From: Chloroflexota bacterium
Lineage (GTDB): Bacteria; Chloroflexota; Anaerolineae; JACRMK01
Direction of reading: 5' to 3'
Assembly: GCA_016200765.1 (NCBI GenBank)
Contig: JACQEC010000110.1
Location: 1 to 5,087, forward strand
DNA: 5,087 bases
This document shows, piece after piece, positions 1 through 5,040 of the stretch. Position 1 is the first letter of the stretch; each line of letters starts with the position of its first letter. Under the pieces are notes generated by a model that saw only the letters and a program-made list of their open reading frames with translations, did no database searches and was not told the DNA's origin. Both the position numbers and the translations under genes were made by a program.

Positions 1-1
1 C

Positions 2-475
2 AACGCCGCCAGCGGCCCGGCGGGCATCACGGAAGGGCCGGACGGCGCGCTCTGGTTTACCGAGAACACAGGGGATCGCGTCGGGCGCATCACAACCTTT
101 GGCGCGATAGCGGAGTTCGCGCTACCGACCAGCGGCAGTGGGCCGGCAGGCATCGTGGTCGGGCCGGATCGCGCGCTCTGGTTCACGGAGAACCTCGGCA
201 ACCGCATCGGGCGCATCTCGCTCCGCGGCGTCATCACGGAGTTTGCTCTGCCGCCCTACAGCGCGCCGGCGGGTATCACCGCGGGGCCGGACGGCGCGCT
301 CTGGTTTGTGACGTACACGGGCAATAAGGTCGGGCGCATCACGACGGCGGGCGCGCTGACGCTCTACCCCCTGCCTTATCTGGGCAGTGGGCCGGGCGCC
401 ATCGTCTTTGGCCCGGACGGCGCCTTCTGGTTCACCGAGCAGGCCGCCGATAAGATCGGGCGGCTGGGCAAATGA
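2..475 (+). CDS. Vgb-like (streptogramin lyase family) beta-propeller protein, C-terminal part
   Basis: The reading frame is open from the window edge to TGA at 473-475, giving the last 157 residues; the start lies outside. The protein consists of near-identical blades, each with a GPAGI...GPDGALWFTE...GN+(I/V)GRI pattern followed by a 'G-I-T-E-F-LP' type strand. This is the signature of the virginiamycin B lyase/NHL-like propeller family. Blades begin at nucleotides 14, 140, 263 and 389, with the last ending at the C-terminus. True Vgb linearises B-type streptogramins and, as I recall, needs a catalytic histidine in its C-terminal part. No histidine is present anywhere in the visible 157 residues, so antibiotic lyase activity is doubtful. 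A generic extracytoplasmic propeller used for binding, or a larger multi-propeller protein, is more likely. The signal peptide cannot be assessed. Family call is firm; function is not. Confidence 0.87.
   Translation, partial: NAASGPAGITEGPDGALWFTENTGDRVGRITTFGAIAEFALPTSGSGPAGIVVGPDRALWFTENLGNRIGRISLRGVITEFALPPYSAPAGITAGPDGALWFVTYTGNKVGRITTAGALTLYPLPYLGSGPGAIVFGPDGAFWFTEQAADKIGRLGK
14..475 (+). repeat. In-gene tandem repeat encoding propeller blades (period about 126 nt)
   Basis: Equivalent positions of the GP-(A/G)-(G/A)-I motif start at 14, 140, 263 and 389, giving spacings of 126, 123 and 126 nt (42, 41 and 42 codons). DNA similarity is also retained: GCGCTCTGGTT occurs in the first three units and a close variant (GCCTTCTGGTT) in the fourth. 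This points to blade amplification by duplication within the gene. Confidence 0.85.
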
Positions 476-544
476 TCGTCTCTGGAGGGCAGGCTTCAGC
501 CGGATAGTGTTGCGCCTCACGAGCGATGCGACGGCTAACACAGG

Positions 545-581
545 ACAGACTTCCGAAGTCTGGGAGACTTCGGAAGTCTGT
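545..581. repeat. Perfect 17-bp inverted repeat built from two self-palindromic halves
   Basis: The left arm ACAGACTTCCGAAGTCT (545-561) and right arm AGACTTCGGAAGTCTGT (565-581) are exact reverse complements separated by GGG. Each arm also contains its own palindrome, AGACTTC-N-GAAGTCT, with central base C on the left and G on the right. The DNA can therefore form either one long hairpin or two small adjacent ones. It lies 70 nt after the propeller stop codon and 59 nt before the hydrolase start. No T-tract follows on either side, so it is not a typical intrinsic terminator. It looks like a dispersed palindromic repeat (REP/MITE-like) that could still stop or stabilise transcripts. Confidence 0.85.
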
Positions 582-627
582 GTGAAATTCTGCCACGCGC
601 TTCAGTAGCGTATTGGCGAGGGGCGAT

Positions 628-633
628 AGGAGG
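628..633 (+). promoter_or_regulatory. Shine-Dalgarno fixing the hydrolase start
   Basis: AGGAGG lies 6 nt before ATG 640. It selects ATG 640 over the in-frame TTG at 613, which lies upstream of this site and has no comparable site of its own. Confidence 0.85.
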
Positions 634-639
634 CATAGG

Positions 640-1575
640 ATGAACACCGAAAAGGTTGCGCCGAAGCCCGCGCGCAGTCGGCGCGTGCTCAAGGCGCTTG
701 CGGTCGTCGTTCCGGTTCTGCTCCTGGTCGGTTATTTCGCCGTCGGCGCTGTAGCGGCCATTCAACTTACCCTGCCCCGGCGGGATTTCTCACCCACCGT
801 GCCGCATCGCACGCCCAGTGTGCCATATCAGGATGTGCGCTTTCCCGCGCGCGGCGGCGATGTACAGATCGCCGGCTGGTATATCCCGCGTCAGGGCAGC
901 AGCCGTGTGGTGCTGATGGTTCACGGCAAGGACGATAACCGCGCGCAGGAATTCGACGGCGCCTTCGTTGATCTGGCGTCAGACCTCCAGCGCAACGGCT
1001 TTGCCGTCCTGATGATTGACCTGCGCGGTCACGGCGAGAGCGGGGACGGCCGCTTCAGCTTCGGTCTGAATGAGCGGCGGGATATCGAAGGCGCGGTGGA
1101 CTGGCTCAAAGGCAACGGCTTTACGGCCGGTGGCATCGGCCTGCTGGGCGTTTCGATGGGCGGCGCGTCGGCCATCGGCGCGGCGGCCGACGAGCCCGCT
1201 GTCGGCGCACTGGTGGTGGATAGCGCGTTCGCTGATTTCTGCACACTGCTGCAAGTGCGCTGGGGCGAGTCGTCCGGCTTGCCGGACTTCTTCATCCCTT
1301 CGGCGCTGATAGCATCGCGTCTGTTATTTGGCATTGACGAATGTGCAGCGCGCCCGGAGACTGAAATCGGCCGGATCGCGCCGCGACCTGTCCTGCTCAT
1401 CTTCAGCACCACCGACGATCTCATTCCACGGAGTCAGGCACAGCAACTCAAGGCGGCCGCGCCTTTCGCGGAGGTCTGGGAAGCCACCGGCCCCCGCCAC
1501 GCGCGAATCTATCAAGCCGACCCGCCGGCCTACACGGCAAAGGTTACGGCGTTTTTCACGCGCTCTCTGAAATAG
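640..1575 (+). CDS. Membrane-anchored alpha/beta hydrolase (serine hydrolase)
   Basis: The 311-residue protein starts at ATG 640 with an ideal AGGAGG site. The N-terminus is basic (K5, K9, R12, R14, R15, K18) and is followed by one hydrophobic helix, about residues 16-41. This predicts an N-in signal anchor with the catalytic domain outside the cytoplasm. The rest is an alpha/beta-hydrolase fold: oxyanion-hole strand ending in H95-G96, the DLRGHGES motif at 127-134, nucleophile elbow G-V-S172-M-G, a catalytic acid at D259 or D260 (STTDD), and H287 in the GPRH segment near the C-terminus. The complete triad argues for an active esterase, lipase or peptidase-like enzyme, but the substrate cannot be read from sequence. 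The next gene starts 35 nt downstream without an intervening terminator, so the two are probably co-transcribed. I see no convincing promoter upstream. Confidence 0.93.
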   Translation: MNTEKVAPKPARSRRVLKALAVVVPVLLLVGYFAVGAVAAIQLTLPRRDFSPTVPHRTPSVPYQDVRFPARGGDVQIAGWYIPRQGSSRVVLMVHGKDDNRAQEFDGAFVDLASDLQRNGFAVLMIDLRGHGESGDGRFSFGLNERRDIEGAVDWLKGNGFTAGGIGLLGVSMGGASAIGAAADEPAVGALVVDSAFADFCTLLQVRWGESSGLPDFFIPSALIASRLLFGIDECAARPETEIGRIAPRPVLLIFSTTDDLIPRSQAQQLKAAAPFAEVWEATGPRHARIYQADPPAYTAKVTAFFTRSLK

Positions 1576-1610
1576 CCGCCGGGTTACTCAACACTTTCGG
1601 ACGATCTCCT

Positions 1611-3197
1611 ATGCTCACCATAGACTCGCAGATTACCGATGTCGTCGTCTATCCCGACCGCGCGCGCGTCACGCGGCGCGGCACCCTGTCGTTGACCGCC
1701 GGCCTGCACCAGATCGAGTTTGGCGAACTCCCGTTATGGCTGCAAGACGATTCGGTGCGCGTGTCCGGGCGCGGCACGGCTTCGGCCTCCCTGCTCGGCG
1801 TGGATGTCCAGCGCACGCACTATGCCGAGACCCCCGCGGTGCCCGTCCACCAACTGGAACAGCGCATCGAAGCCTTGCGGGACGAAGATAAGGCGCTGGA
1901 AGATCAGGCGGCGGCGGCAGAGATGCAGGCGGCCTTTATCAAGAGCCTGGCGGCGCAGGCCGCCGAACAACTGGCGCGCGGCTTTGCGCTGGGCCGCGCC
2001 GCGCTGGCGCAGGTCAGCCAATTGATGGCGTTCACACAGGAACAGGTTGCCCAGCCGCAGGCCGCCGCGCGCGACATCGCCCGCCAGCGCGCCGCCCTTG
2101 CGCGCCGCTTGACCCAACTTCAAAAGGAATTGCAAGAGCGCCAATCCTACCGCCCGCGCGAAAAGTACACCGCAGTGGTGGAGGTCGAGGCCAAGCAGGC
2201 CGGCGACCTGACGCTCGACCTCTCCTACGTGGTCGGCGTCGCCGGGTGGGCCGCGCACTACGATCTGCGCGCCAACCTCGACAGCCCCGACGCGCCCGAG
2301 CTTGAAGTCAATTACATGGGCAACATCTTCCAGCGCACGGGCGAGGACTGGAATCAGGTGTCGCTCACGTTGTCAACGGCTAAACCGTCGCGGGCGGGCG
2401 TTGACCTGAAGTTGCAGCCGTGGTATATCAACGCCGCCGAGCCGCCGCAACCGCGGCGCGAGGTGTATGCGGCCAAGCGTCTGCTCGGCCCGCCGCTGGC
2501 CGCCATGTCCAGTGAGGAAGTAGCGGATCACGATATTGACCCTGAATTGGACATGCCCGAAGCCCAGGTCAACGATGATACCGCGTCGGTCACGTATCAA
2601 CTGCCGCAGAAGGCCACCATCCTTAGCGGCGGCGACCGGCCGCACAAGGTCAACCTCACGACCCTGCGCCTCAAGCCGCGCCTTGACATACTGACCGTCC
2701 CGGCGCTCATCGAGTGCGCCTACCGCCGCGCCAAAGTCGTCAACCAGAGCGACTACCTGCTGGTCCCCGGCCGCGCCAGCCTGTTCGCCTCGGGCGACTA
2801 TATCGGCAGTCAGTCTCTCAAACAGGTCGCGCCAAACGAAGAGTTTGAGTTGACGCTGGGCGTGGAAGACCGGATCACCGTCAAGCGCGAGTTGAAGGCG
2901 CGCGAGGTGGACAAGAAACTGATCGGCGAGCGCAGGCGCGTTCACGCCGTGCGCGAAATTGAGGTCAACAATCTGCTCGACCGCGCCGTGACGCTGGAAG
3001 TTCGCGACCAGATTCCGGTCGCCCGCCACGAGCAGATCAAGGTCAAGCTCGAATCGGTTGAGCCGCGCCCCGTCGAGCAGACCGAACTCAACGAACTGCG
3101 CTGGTCACTGCCGCTGGAACCCCGCGCCAGGCGCGTCATCCGCTTCGACTTCTCGGTCGAGTATCCGACCGCGATGAGTGTTGAAGGGCTTCCCTGA
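1611..3197 (+). CDS. DUF4140/DUF4139 (mucoidy inhibitor MuiA-like) protein
   Basis: The product is a 528-residue protein with no signal peptide or membrane helix. Residues 1-80 form a beta-rich N-terminal domain of DUF4140 type (Q-I-T-D-V-V-V-Y-P-D-R-A-R-V-T-R). Residues 80-180 are charged, Ala/Gln/Glu/Arg-rich and helical, predicting a coiled coil. Residues from about 185 to the end match DUF4139: YVVGVAGW..HYDLR (206-220), the hallmark TGEDW..V.LTLSTA.P (243-259), and later a region with NNLLDRAVTLEVRDQIPV. Family members are linked to mucoidy/polysaccharide phenotypes in a few proteobacteria, but no biochemical role is established to my knowledge. The start ATG 1611 has no obvious Shine-Dalgarno; its short distance from the hydrolase stop suggests expression from the same mRNA. 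The full length is normal for the family. Confidence 0.9.
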   Translation: MLTIDSQITDVVVYPDRARVTRRGTLSLTAGLHQIEFGELPLWLQDDSVRVSGRGTASASLLGVDVQRTHYAETPAVPVHQLEQRIEALRDEDKALEDQAAAAEMQAAFIKSLAAQAAEQLARGFALGRAALAQVSQLMAFTQEQVAQPQAAARDIARQRAALARRLTQLQKELQERQSYRPREKYTAVVEVEAKQAGDLTLDLSYVVGVAGWAAHYDLRANLDSPDAPELEVNYMGNIFQRTGEDWNQVSLTLSTAKPSRAGVDLKLQPWYINAAEPPQPRREVYAAKRLLGPPLAAMSSEEVADHDIDPELDMPEAQVNDDTASVTYQLPQKATILSGGDRPHKVNLTTLRLKPRLDILTVPALIECAYRRAKVVNQSDYLLVPGRASLFASGDYIGSQSLKQVAPNEEFELTLGVEDRITVKRELKAREVDKKLIGERRRVHAVREIEVNNLLDRAVTLEVRDQIPVARHEQIKVKLESVEPRPVEQTELNELRWSLPLEPRARRVIRFDFSVEYPTAMSVEGLP

Positions 3198-3200
3198 CTC

Positions 3201-3227
3201 AGAGCCCCTCAAAAGTCCCTTGGCAAA
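3201..3227. repeat. Dispersed 27-nt repeat, copy 1
   Basis: This stretch matches 4831-4857 at 23 of 27 positions, with the core CCTCAAAAGTC-N-CTTGGCAA. A shorter inverted copy (GACTTTTGAGCGCCCT) lies at 4955-4970. It begins 3 nt after the DUF4139 stop codon, and the second copy also lies just after a gene (tyrS). Here it continues into a small hairpin, CTTGG-CAAA-CCAAG (3219-3232). It appears to be the end of a mobile or amplified intergenic element rather than part of a gene. Confidence 0.7.
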
Positions 3228-3237
3228 CCAAGTGACA

Positions 3238-3306
3238 GCACCCTGAGCTTGTCGAAGGGTGCGGTGCTTGCCCACCATCCCGCATGGTTCGACAGGCTCA
3301 CCATGC
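3238..3306. repeat. REP-like double hairpin with inverted, conserved loops
   Basis: Hairpin 1 (3238-3262) has stem GCACCCT/AGGGTGC around loop GAGCTTGTCGA. Hairpin 2 (3282-3306) has stem GCATGGT/ACCATGC around loop TCGACAGGCTC. The loops are reverse complements at 10 of 11 positions. The stems differ from each other in sequence, yet each pairs perfectly over 7 bp. A 19-nt spacer separates them. The architecture (two hairpins in opposite orientation, conserved loop, compensated stems) is that of a REPIN-type element. I recall very similar GAGCTTGTCGAAGG/TTCGACAGGCTCA repeats being abundant between genes in several bacterial phyla. No transposase is seen here. Confidence 0.85.
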
Positions 3307-3360
3307 TAGGCGCTCAACGATACGCCGCATTACGACATTTGATGAGCCCCGTTCCCTGAC

Positions 3361-3389
3361 TTGCCACACTCGCCCAACTGTGCTAAGAT
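3361..3389 (+). promoter_or_regulatory. Promoter of the tyrS leader transcript
   Basis: The -35 TTGCCA (3361-3366) and -10 TAAGAT (3384-3389) are exactly 17 bp apart, and TGC directly before the -10 makes it an extended -10. Transcription should begin near 3396-3397, which is the A of the leader-peptide ATG. The block TGCTAAGATGCT recurs with one mismatch in the promoter at 4990-5018, supporting both calls. Confidence 0.75.
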
Positions 3390-3396
3390 GCTGGCC

Positions 3397-3486
3397 ATGC
3401 TGACGACGAGAGAGGCCGCCCGCACTTCCTACGTTTACGGTTACGCCCGTGTGGCGCGCGCAACCGGTGGCTTCACGTCGTCTTGA
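3397..3486 (+). CDS. tyrS leader peptide with clustered Tyr codons
   Basis: This 29-codon ORF (ATG 3397, TGA 3484-3486) has Tyr codons at 3430, 3436 and 3442, all TAC, giving S-Y-V-Y-G-Y-A-R at residues 11-18. Three tyrosines within five codons, directly upstream of a terminator and of the tyrosyl-tRNA synthetase gene, fit a ribosome-sensing leader peptide of the pheM/trpL kind. No Shine-Dalgarno precedes the ATG, and the promoter predicts a start of transcription at or one base before it, so it is probably translated as a leaderless mRNA. The in-frame ATG at 3388 overlaps the -10 box and cannot be in the transcript. The peptide itself probably has no function beyond positioning the ribosome. 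The alternative, a chance ORF, is weakened by the fit with the RNA pairings described for the attenuator. Confidence 0.8.
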   Translation: MLTTREAARTSYVYGYARVARATGGFTSS

Positions 3487-3534
3487 GTTTAACCGCAGGC
3501 GAATCGGCAAACGTGGAGAGTCACCTCCACGTTT
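3402..3534 (+). promoter_or_regulatory. Transcription attenuator of tyrS (four-segment, ribosome-mediated)
   Basis: Three mutually exclusive pairings can be drawn. 1:2 pairs 3402-3408 with 3476-3482 (7 bp) and continues, with a mismatch and a small bulge, through 3410-3420 with 3466-3474. 2:3 pairs 3471-3478 (CTTCACGT) with 3511-3518 (ACGTGGAG), 8 bp with one G-U, plus GGTG 3466-3469 with CACC 3522-3525. 3:4 is the terminator stem. The Tyr codons lie between segments 1 and 2, and the leader stop codon is directly after segment 2. A ribosome stalled at Tyr would disturb segment 1 and free segment 2 for antitermination. A ribosome at the stop would cover segment 2 and permit termination. Pairings are seen by eye; energies were not computed. 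Confidence 0.75.
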
Positions 3535-3539
3535 TTTTT
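3509..3539 (+). terminator. Intrinsic terminator in the tyrS leader (attenuator terminator)
   Basis: The stem AAACGTGGAG (3509-3518) pairs perfectly with CTCCACGTTT (3525-3534) around the 6-nt loop AGTCAC. It runs into an uninterrupted T-tract of eight (3532-3539), followed by ATTT. It sits after the leader-peptide stop and 12 nt before the tyrS Shine-Dalgarno, so it can only act on tyrS, as a conditional terminator. Confidence 0.93.
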
Positions 3540-3561
3540 ATTTCAATCCGCAGGAGGAGAA

Positions 3562-4770
3562 ATGCGACCCGTCGAAGAACAGATGACGATTTTGATGCGC
3601 GGCGTGGATTTTGGCGACGAGCACACGCTCGTGGTCATGCAAGGCGAACTGCGCGCGCGATTGCAGGAGAACCGCCCCCTGCGCGTCTATTGCGGCTTCG
3701 ACCCGACCGGCCCCGACCTGCATCTGGGCCACACGGTGCCGATGCGCAAACTGCGCCAGTTTCAGGAACTCGGCCACGAGGTCACGTTCCTGATCGGCAG
3801 CTTCACCGGCCTGATCGGCGACCCCAGTGGTAAGGACAAGGCGCGCCCGCAGCAGACGCCTGAGGATGTTGAAAAAAACGAAGAGGAATGGCTGACGCAA
3901 GTGTACAAAATCCTCGACCCGCAGGCGACGCTCATCAAGCACAACGCCGACTGGTTGAGCAAGCTGTCGTTCGGCGACGTGATTCAACTCGCGTCCAACT
4001 TCACCATCCAGCAATTTCTGGAGCGCGAGTCGTTCGACAAACGCTACAAGCGCGGCGACGGCATCTGGCTGCACGAGTTCTTCTACGCGCTCATGCAGGG
4101 CTACGACGCGGTCGCGACGCAGACCGATATCCAGATTGGCGGCACCGAGCAGCTCTTTAACCTGATGGTCGGGCGCAAACTGCAGGAGGTCTTCGGTCAG
4201 CGGCCCCAGATCGCGCTGACCTTCCCGATACTCGTCGGCACCGACGGCGCCCAGCGCATGGGCAAGAGCCTCGGCAACTACATCGGCATCAACGACGCGC
4301 CCGCAGTTATGTACGGCAAGACGATGAGCATCCCCGACCACGCCATGCGCTCGTGGATGGACCTGCTCACCCGCTGGACGCCGCAGGAGATCGCCGGTAT
4401 CGAGGAGGACGTGCGCGCCGGACGTCTGCACCCCAAGGACGCCAAGATGAAATTGGCGCGCGAACTGGTCAGCATCTTCCACGGCGACAGCGCGGCGCAG
4501 GCCGCCGAGGACCGCTTCGTGCGCGTCTATCAGGAGCGCGAACAGCCCGCCGAGATGCCGCACTGGACGGTCGCCCAGCCGACCCCGATTATTGACCTGA
4601 TCACCCAGGCCGGTCTGGCCGACAGCCGCAGTGAGGCGCGCCGCCTGATCCAGCAGAACGCCGTCCGGCTCGACGGCGAGACCGTCACCAGTGCGGACTT
4701 CATCGTCCAGCCCGCCGATGGGAGCGTGCTCAATGTCGGCAAGCACAAGTTTGTGCGGCTCATATCGTAA
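3562..4770 (+). CDS. tyrS: Tyrosyl-tRNA synthetase (type 2 bacterial TyrRS)
   Basis: The 402-residue product charges tRNA-Tyr with tyrosine using ATP, in the cytoplasm. It is a class I synthetase: YCGFDPTGPDLHLGH at 43-57 contains the HIGH-type signature H54-L-G-H57. The tyrosine-pocket segment Y175-A-L-M-Q179-G-Y-D182 is followed by TQTDIQIGGTEQLFN. The KMSKS loop is R232-M-G-K-S236, then LGNYIGI. An S4-like RNA-binding domain occupies about 340-402 (SRSEARRLI...). Length and the KSLGNYI context suit the roughly 400-residue type 2 (TyrZ-like) group rather than the E. coli TyrS type. ATG 3562 is preceded by AGGAGG (3552-3557). Expression should be controlled by the upstream Tyr leader peptide and terminator. 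The gene ends with TAA only 2 nt before a repeat begins. Confidence 0.97.
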   Translation: MRPVEEQMTILMRGVDFGDEHTLVVMQGELRARLQENRPLRVYCGFDPTGPDLHLGHTVPMRKLRQFQELGHEVTFLIGSFTGLIGDPSGKDKARPQQTPEDVEKNEEEWLTQVYKILDPQATLIKHNADWLSKLSFGDVIQLASNFTIQQFLERESFDKRYKRGDGIWLHEFFYALMQGYDAVATQTDIQIGGTEQLFNLMVGRKLQEVFGQRPQIALTFPILVGTDGAQRMGKSLGNYIGINDAPAVMYGKTMSIPDHAMRSWMDLLTRWTPQEIAGIEEDVRAGRLHPKDAKMKLARELVSIFHGDSAAQAAEDRFVRVYQEREQPAEMPHWTVAQPTPIIDLITQAGLADSRSEARRLIQQNAVRLDGETVTSADFIVQPADGSVLNVGKHKFVRLIS

Positions 4771-4772
4771 CC

Positions 4773-4914
4773 GGTAAGCCGGATTCTGCTCCTCGCTCGC
4801 GGCGGGTTGCCATATCCGCCGCTGAGAGCCAGGGCTCCTCAAAAGTCTCTTGGCAAGCTGGCAGGATTCTGCTCCTCGCTCGTGGCGGATAGCCATATCC
4901 GCCGCCTGGAGGCC
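4773..4914. repeat. Two direct copies of a hairpin-bearing repeat unit
   Basis: Copy A (about 4773-4830) and copy B (about 4852-4914) share GGATTCTGCTCCTCGCTCG and then a hairpin. Core copies begin at 4781 and 4864, 83 nt apart. The hairpin in A is GCGGCGGGT (4799-4807) with ATCCGCCGC (4814-4822); in B it is GTGGCGGAT (4882-4890) with ATCCGCCGC (4897-4905). Both have 6-nt loops. Stem differences between the copies keep pairing through G-U wobbles, which suggests selection or recent activity at RNA or single-strand level. No T-tract follows, so these are not standard terminators for tyrS, although they lie directly after its stop. Confidence 0.75.
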
Positions 4915-4970
4915 GGAGGATTTGCGACCAGCGGGAGCGATCTTCGTCGCTAACGACTTTTGAGCGCCCT
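4831..4970. repeat. MITE-like element with short terminal inverted repeats
   Basis: AGGGCTCCTCAAAAGTC (4831-4847) is inverted at 4955-4970 as GACTTTTGAGCGCCCT, a match at all but one or two positions. The ends bound about 140 bp that contain repeat copy B and no credible gene. Positions 4831-4857 are also the second copy of the dispersed repeat at 3201-3227. No clear target-site duplication is seen. It may be a non-autonomous mobile element or a composite of intergenic repeats. Confidence 0.5.
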
Positions 4971-4989
4971 GTATGGAACTTTTCGACTC

Positions 4990-5007
4990 TTGACACCTTA
5001 GTGTCAA
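4990..5007. promoter_or_regulatory. Palindromic operator overlapping the -35 box
   Basis: TTGACAC (4990-4996), CTTA, GTGTCAA (5001-5007) is a perfect 7-bp inverted repeat that starts at the -35 element and fills most of the spacer. A protein bound here would block RNA polymerase. Since the next gene looks like a ribbon-helix-helix DNA-binding protein, autorepression is the simplest reading, as is common for antitoxins. Confidence 0.7.
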
Positions 5008-5018
5008 CATGCTACGAT
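4990..5018 (+). promoter_or_regulatory. Promoter of the RHH gene
   Basis: A consensus -35 TTGACA (4990-4995) and a -10 TACGAT (5013-5018) are separated by 17 bp, with TGC forming an extended -10. Transcription is expected near 5025, giving a 5' UTR of about 16 nt that contains GAGGG (5029-5033) as ribosome binding site before ATG 5041. Confidence 0.82.
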
Positions 5019-5040
5019 GCTTTCATTAGAGGGTAAGACC

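Noticed and set aside
545..581. Intrinsic terminator for the propeller gene
   Set aside because: The stem is strong but there is no T-tract on either strand, so it is listed as a repeat. A role at the transcript end remains possible.
613..639. TTG start at 613 for the hydrolase, adding nine residues
   Set aside because: AGGAGG at 628-633 is ideally placed for ATG 640 and lies inside the proposed extension.
1734..3029. Long minus-strand frames opposite the DUF4139 gene (1734-2258 and 2373-3029)
   Set aside because: They are shadows of a gene with clear family hallmarks on the + strand and have no recognisable domains.
3388..3396. In-frame ATG at 3388 as an earlier start of the leader peptide
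   Set aside because: It overlaps the -10 box of the promoter and would not be in the transcript.
3385..3545. T-box riboswitch upstream of tyrS
   Set aside because: The leader before the terminator is only about 115 nt and I cannot find the AGGGUGGNACCGCG-type antiterminator motif or a full Stem I. The leader ORF with Tyr codons and the 1:2/2:3/3:4 pairings explain the region better. A covariance-model search would settle it.
3545..4160. Additional + strand frames overlapping tyrS (3483-3833, 3888-4160, 4353-4595)
   Set aside because: They are Arg/Ala/Pro-rich out-of-frame translations of tyrS without start signals of their own.
4760..4996. Minus-strand frames across the repeats after tyrS
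   Set aside because: They are translations of the duplicated hairpin units and inverted repeats, with no independent coding signal.
3538..5010. A 490-codon open frame on the minus strand opposite tyrS
   Set aside because: It is antisense to an unmistakable tyrS, runs through the leader T-tract and the intergenic repeats, and shows no recognisable domain. Long antisense frames are expected opposite GC-rich genes with strong third-position bias.
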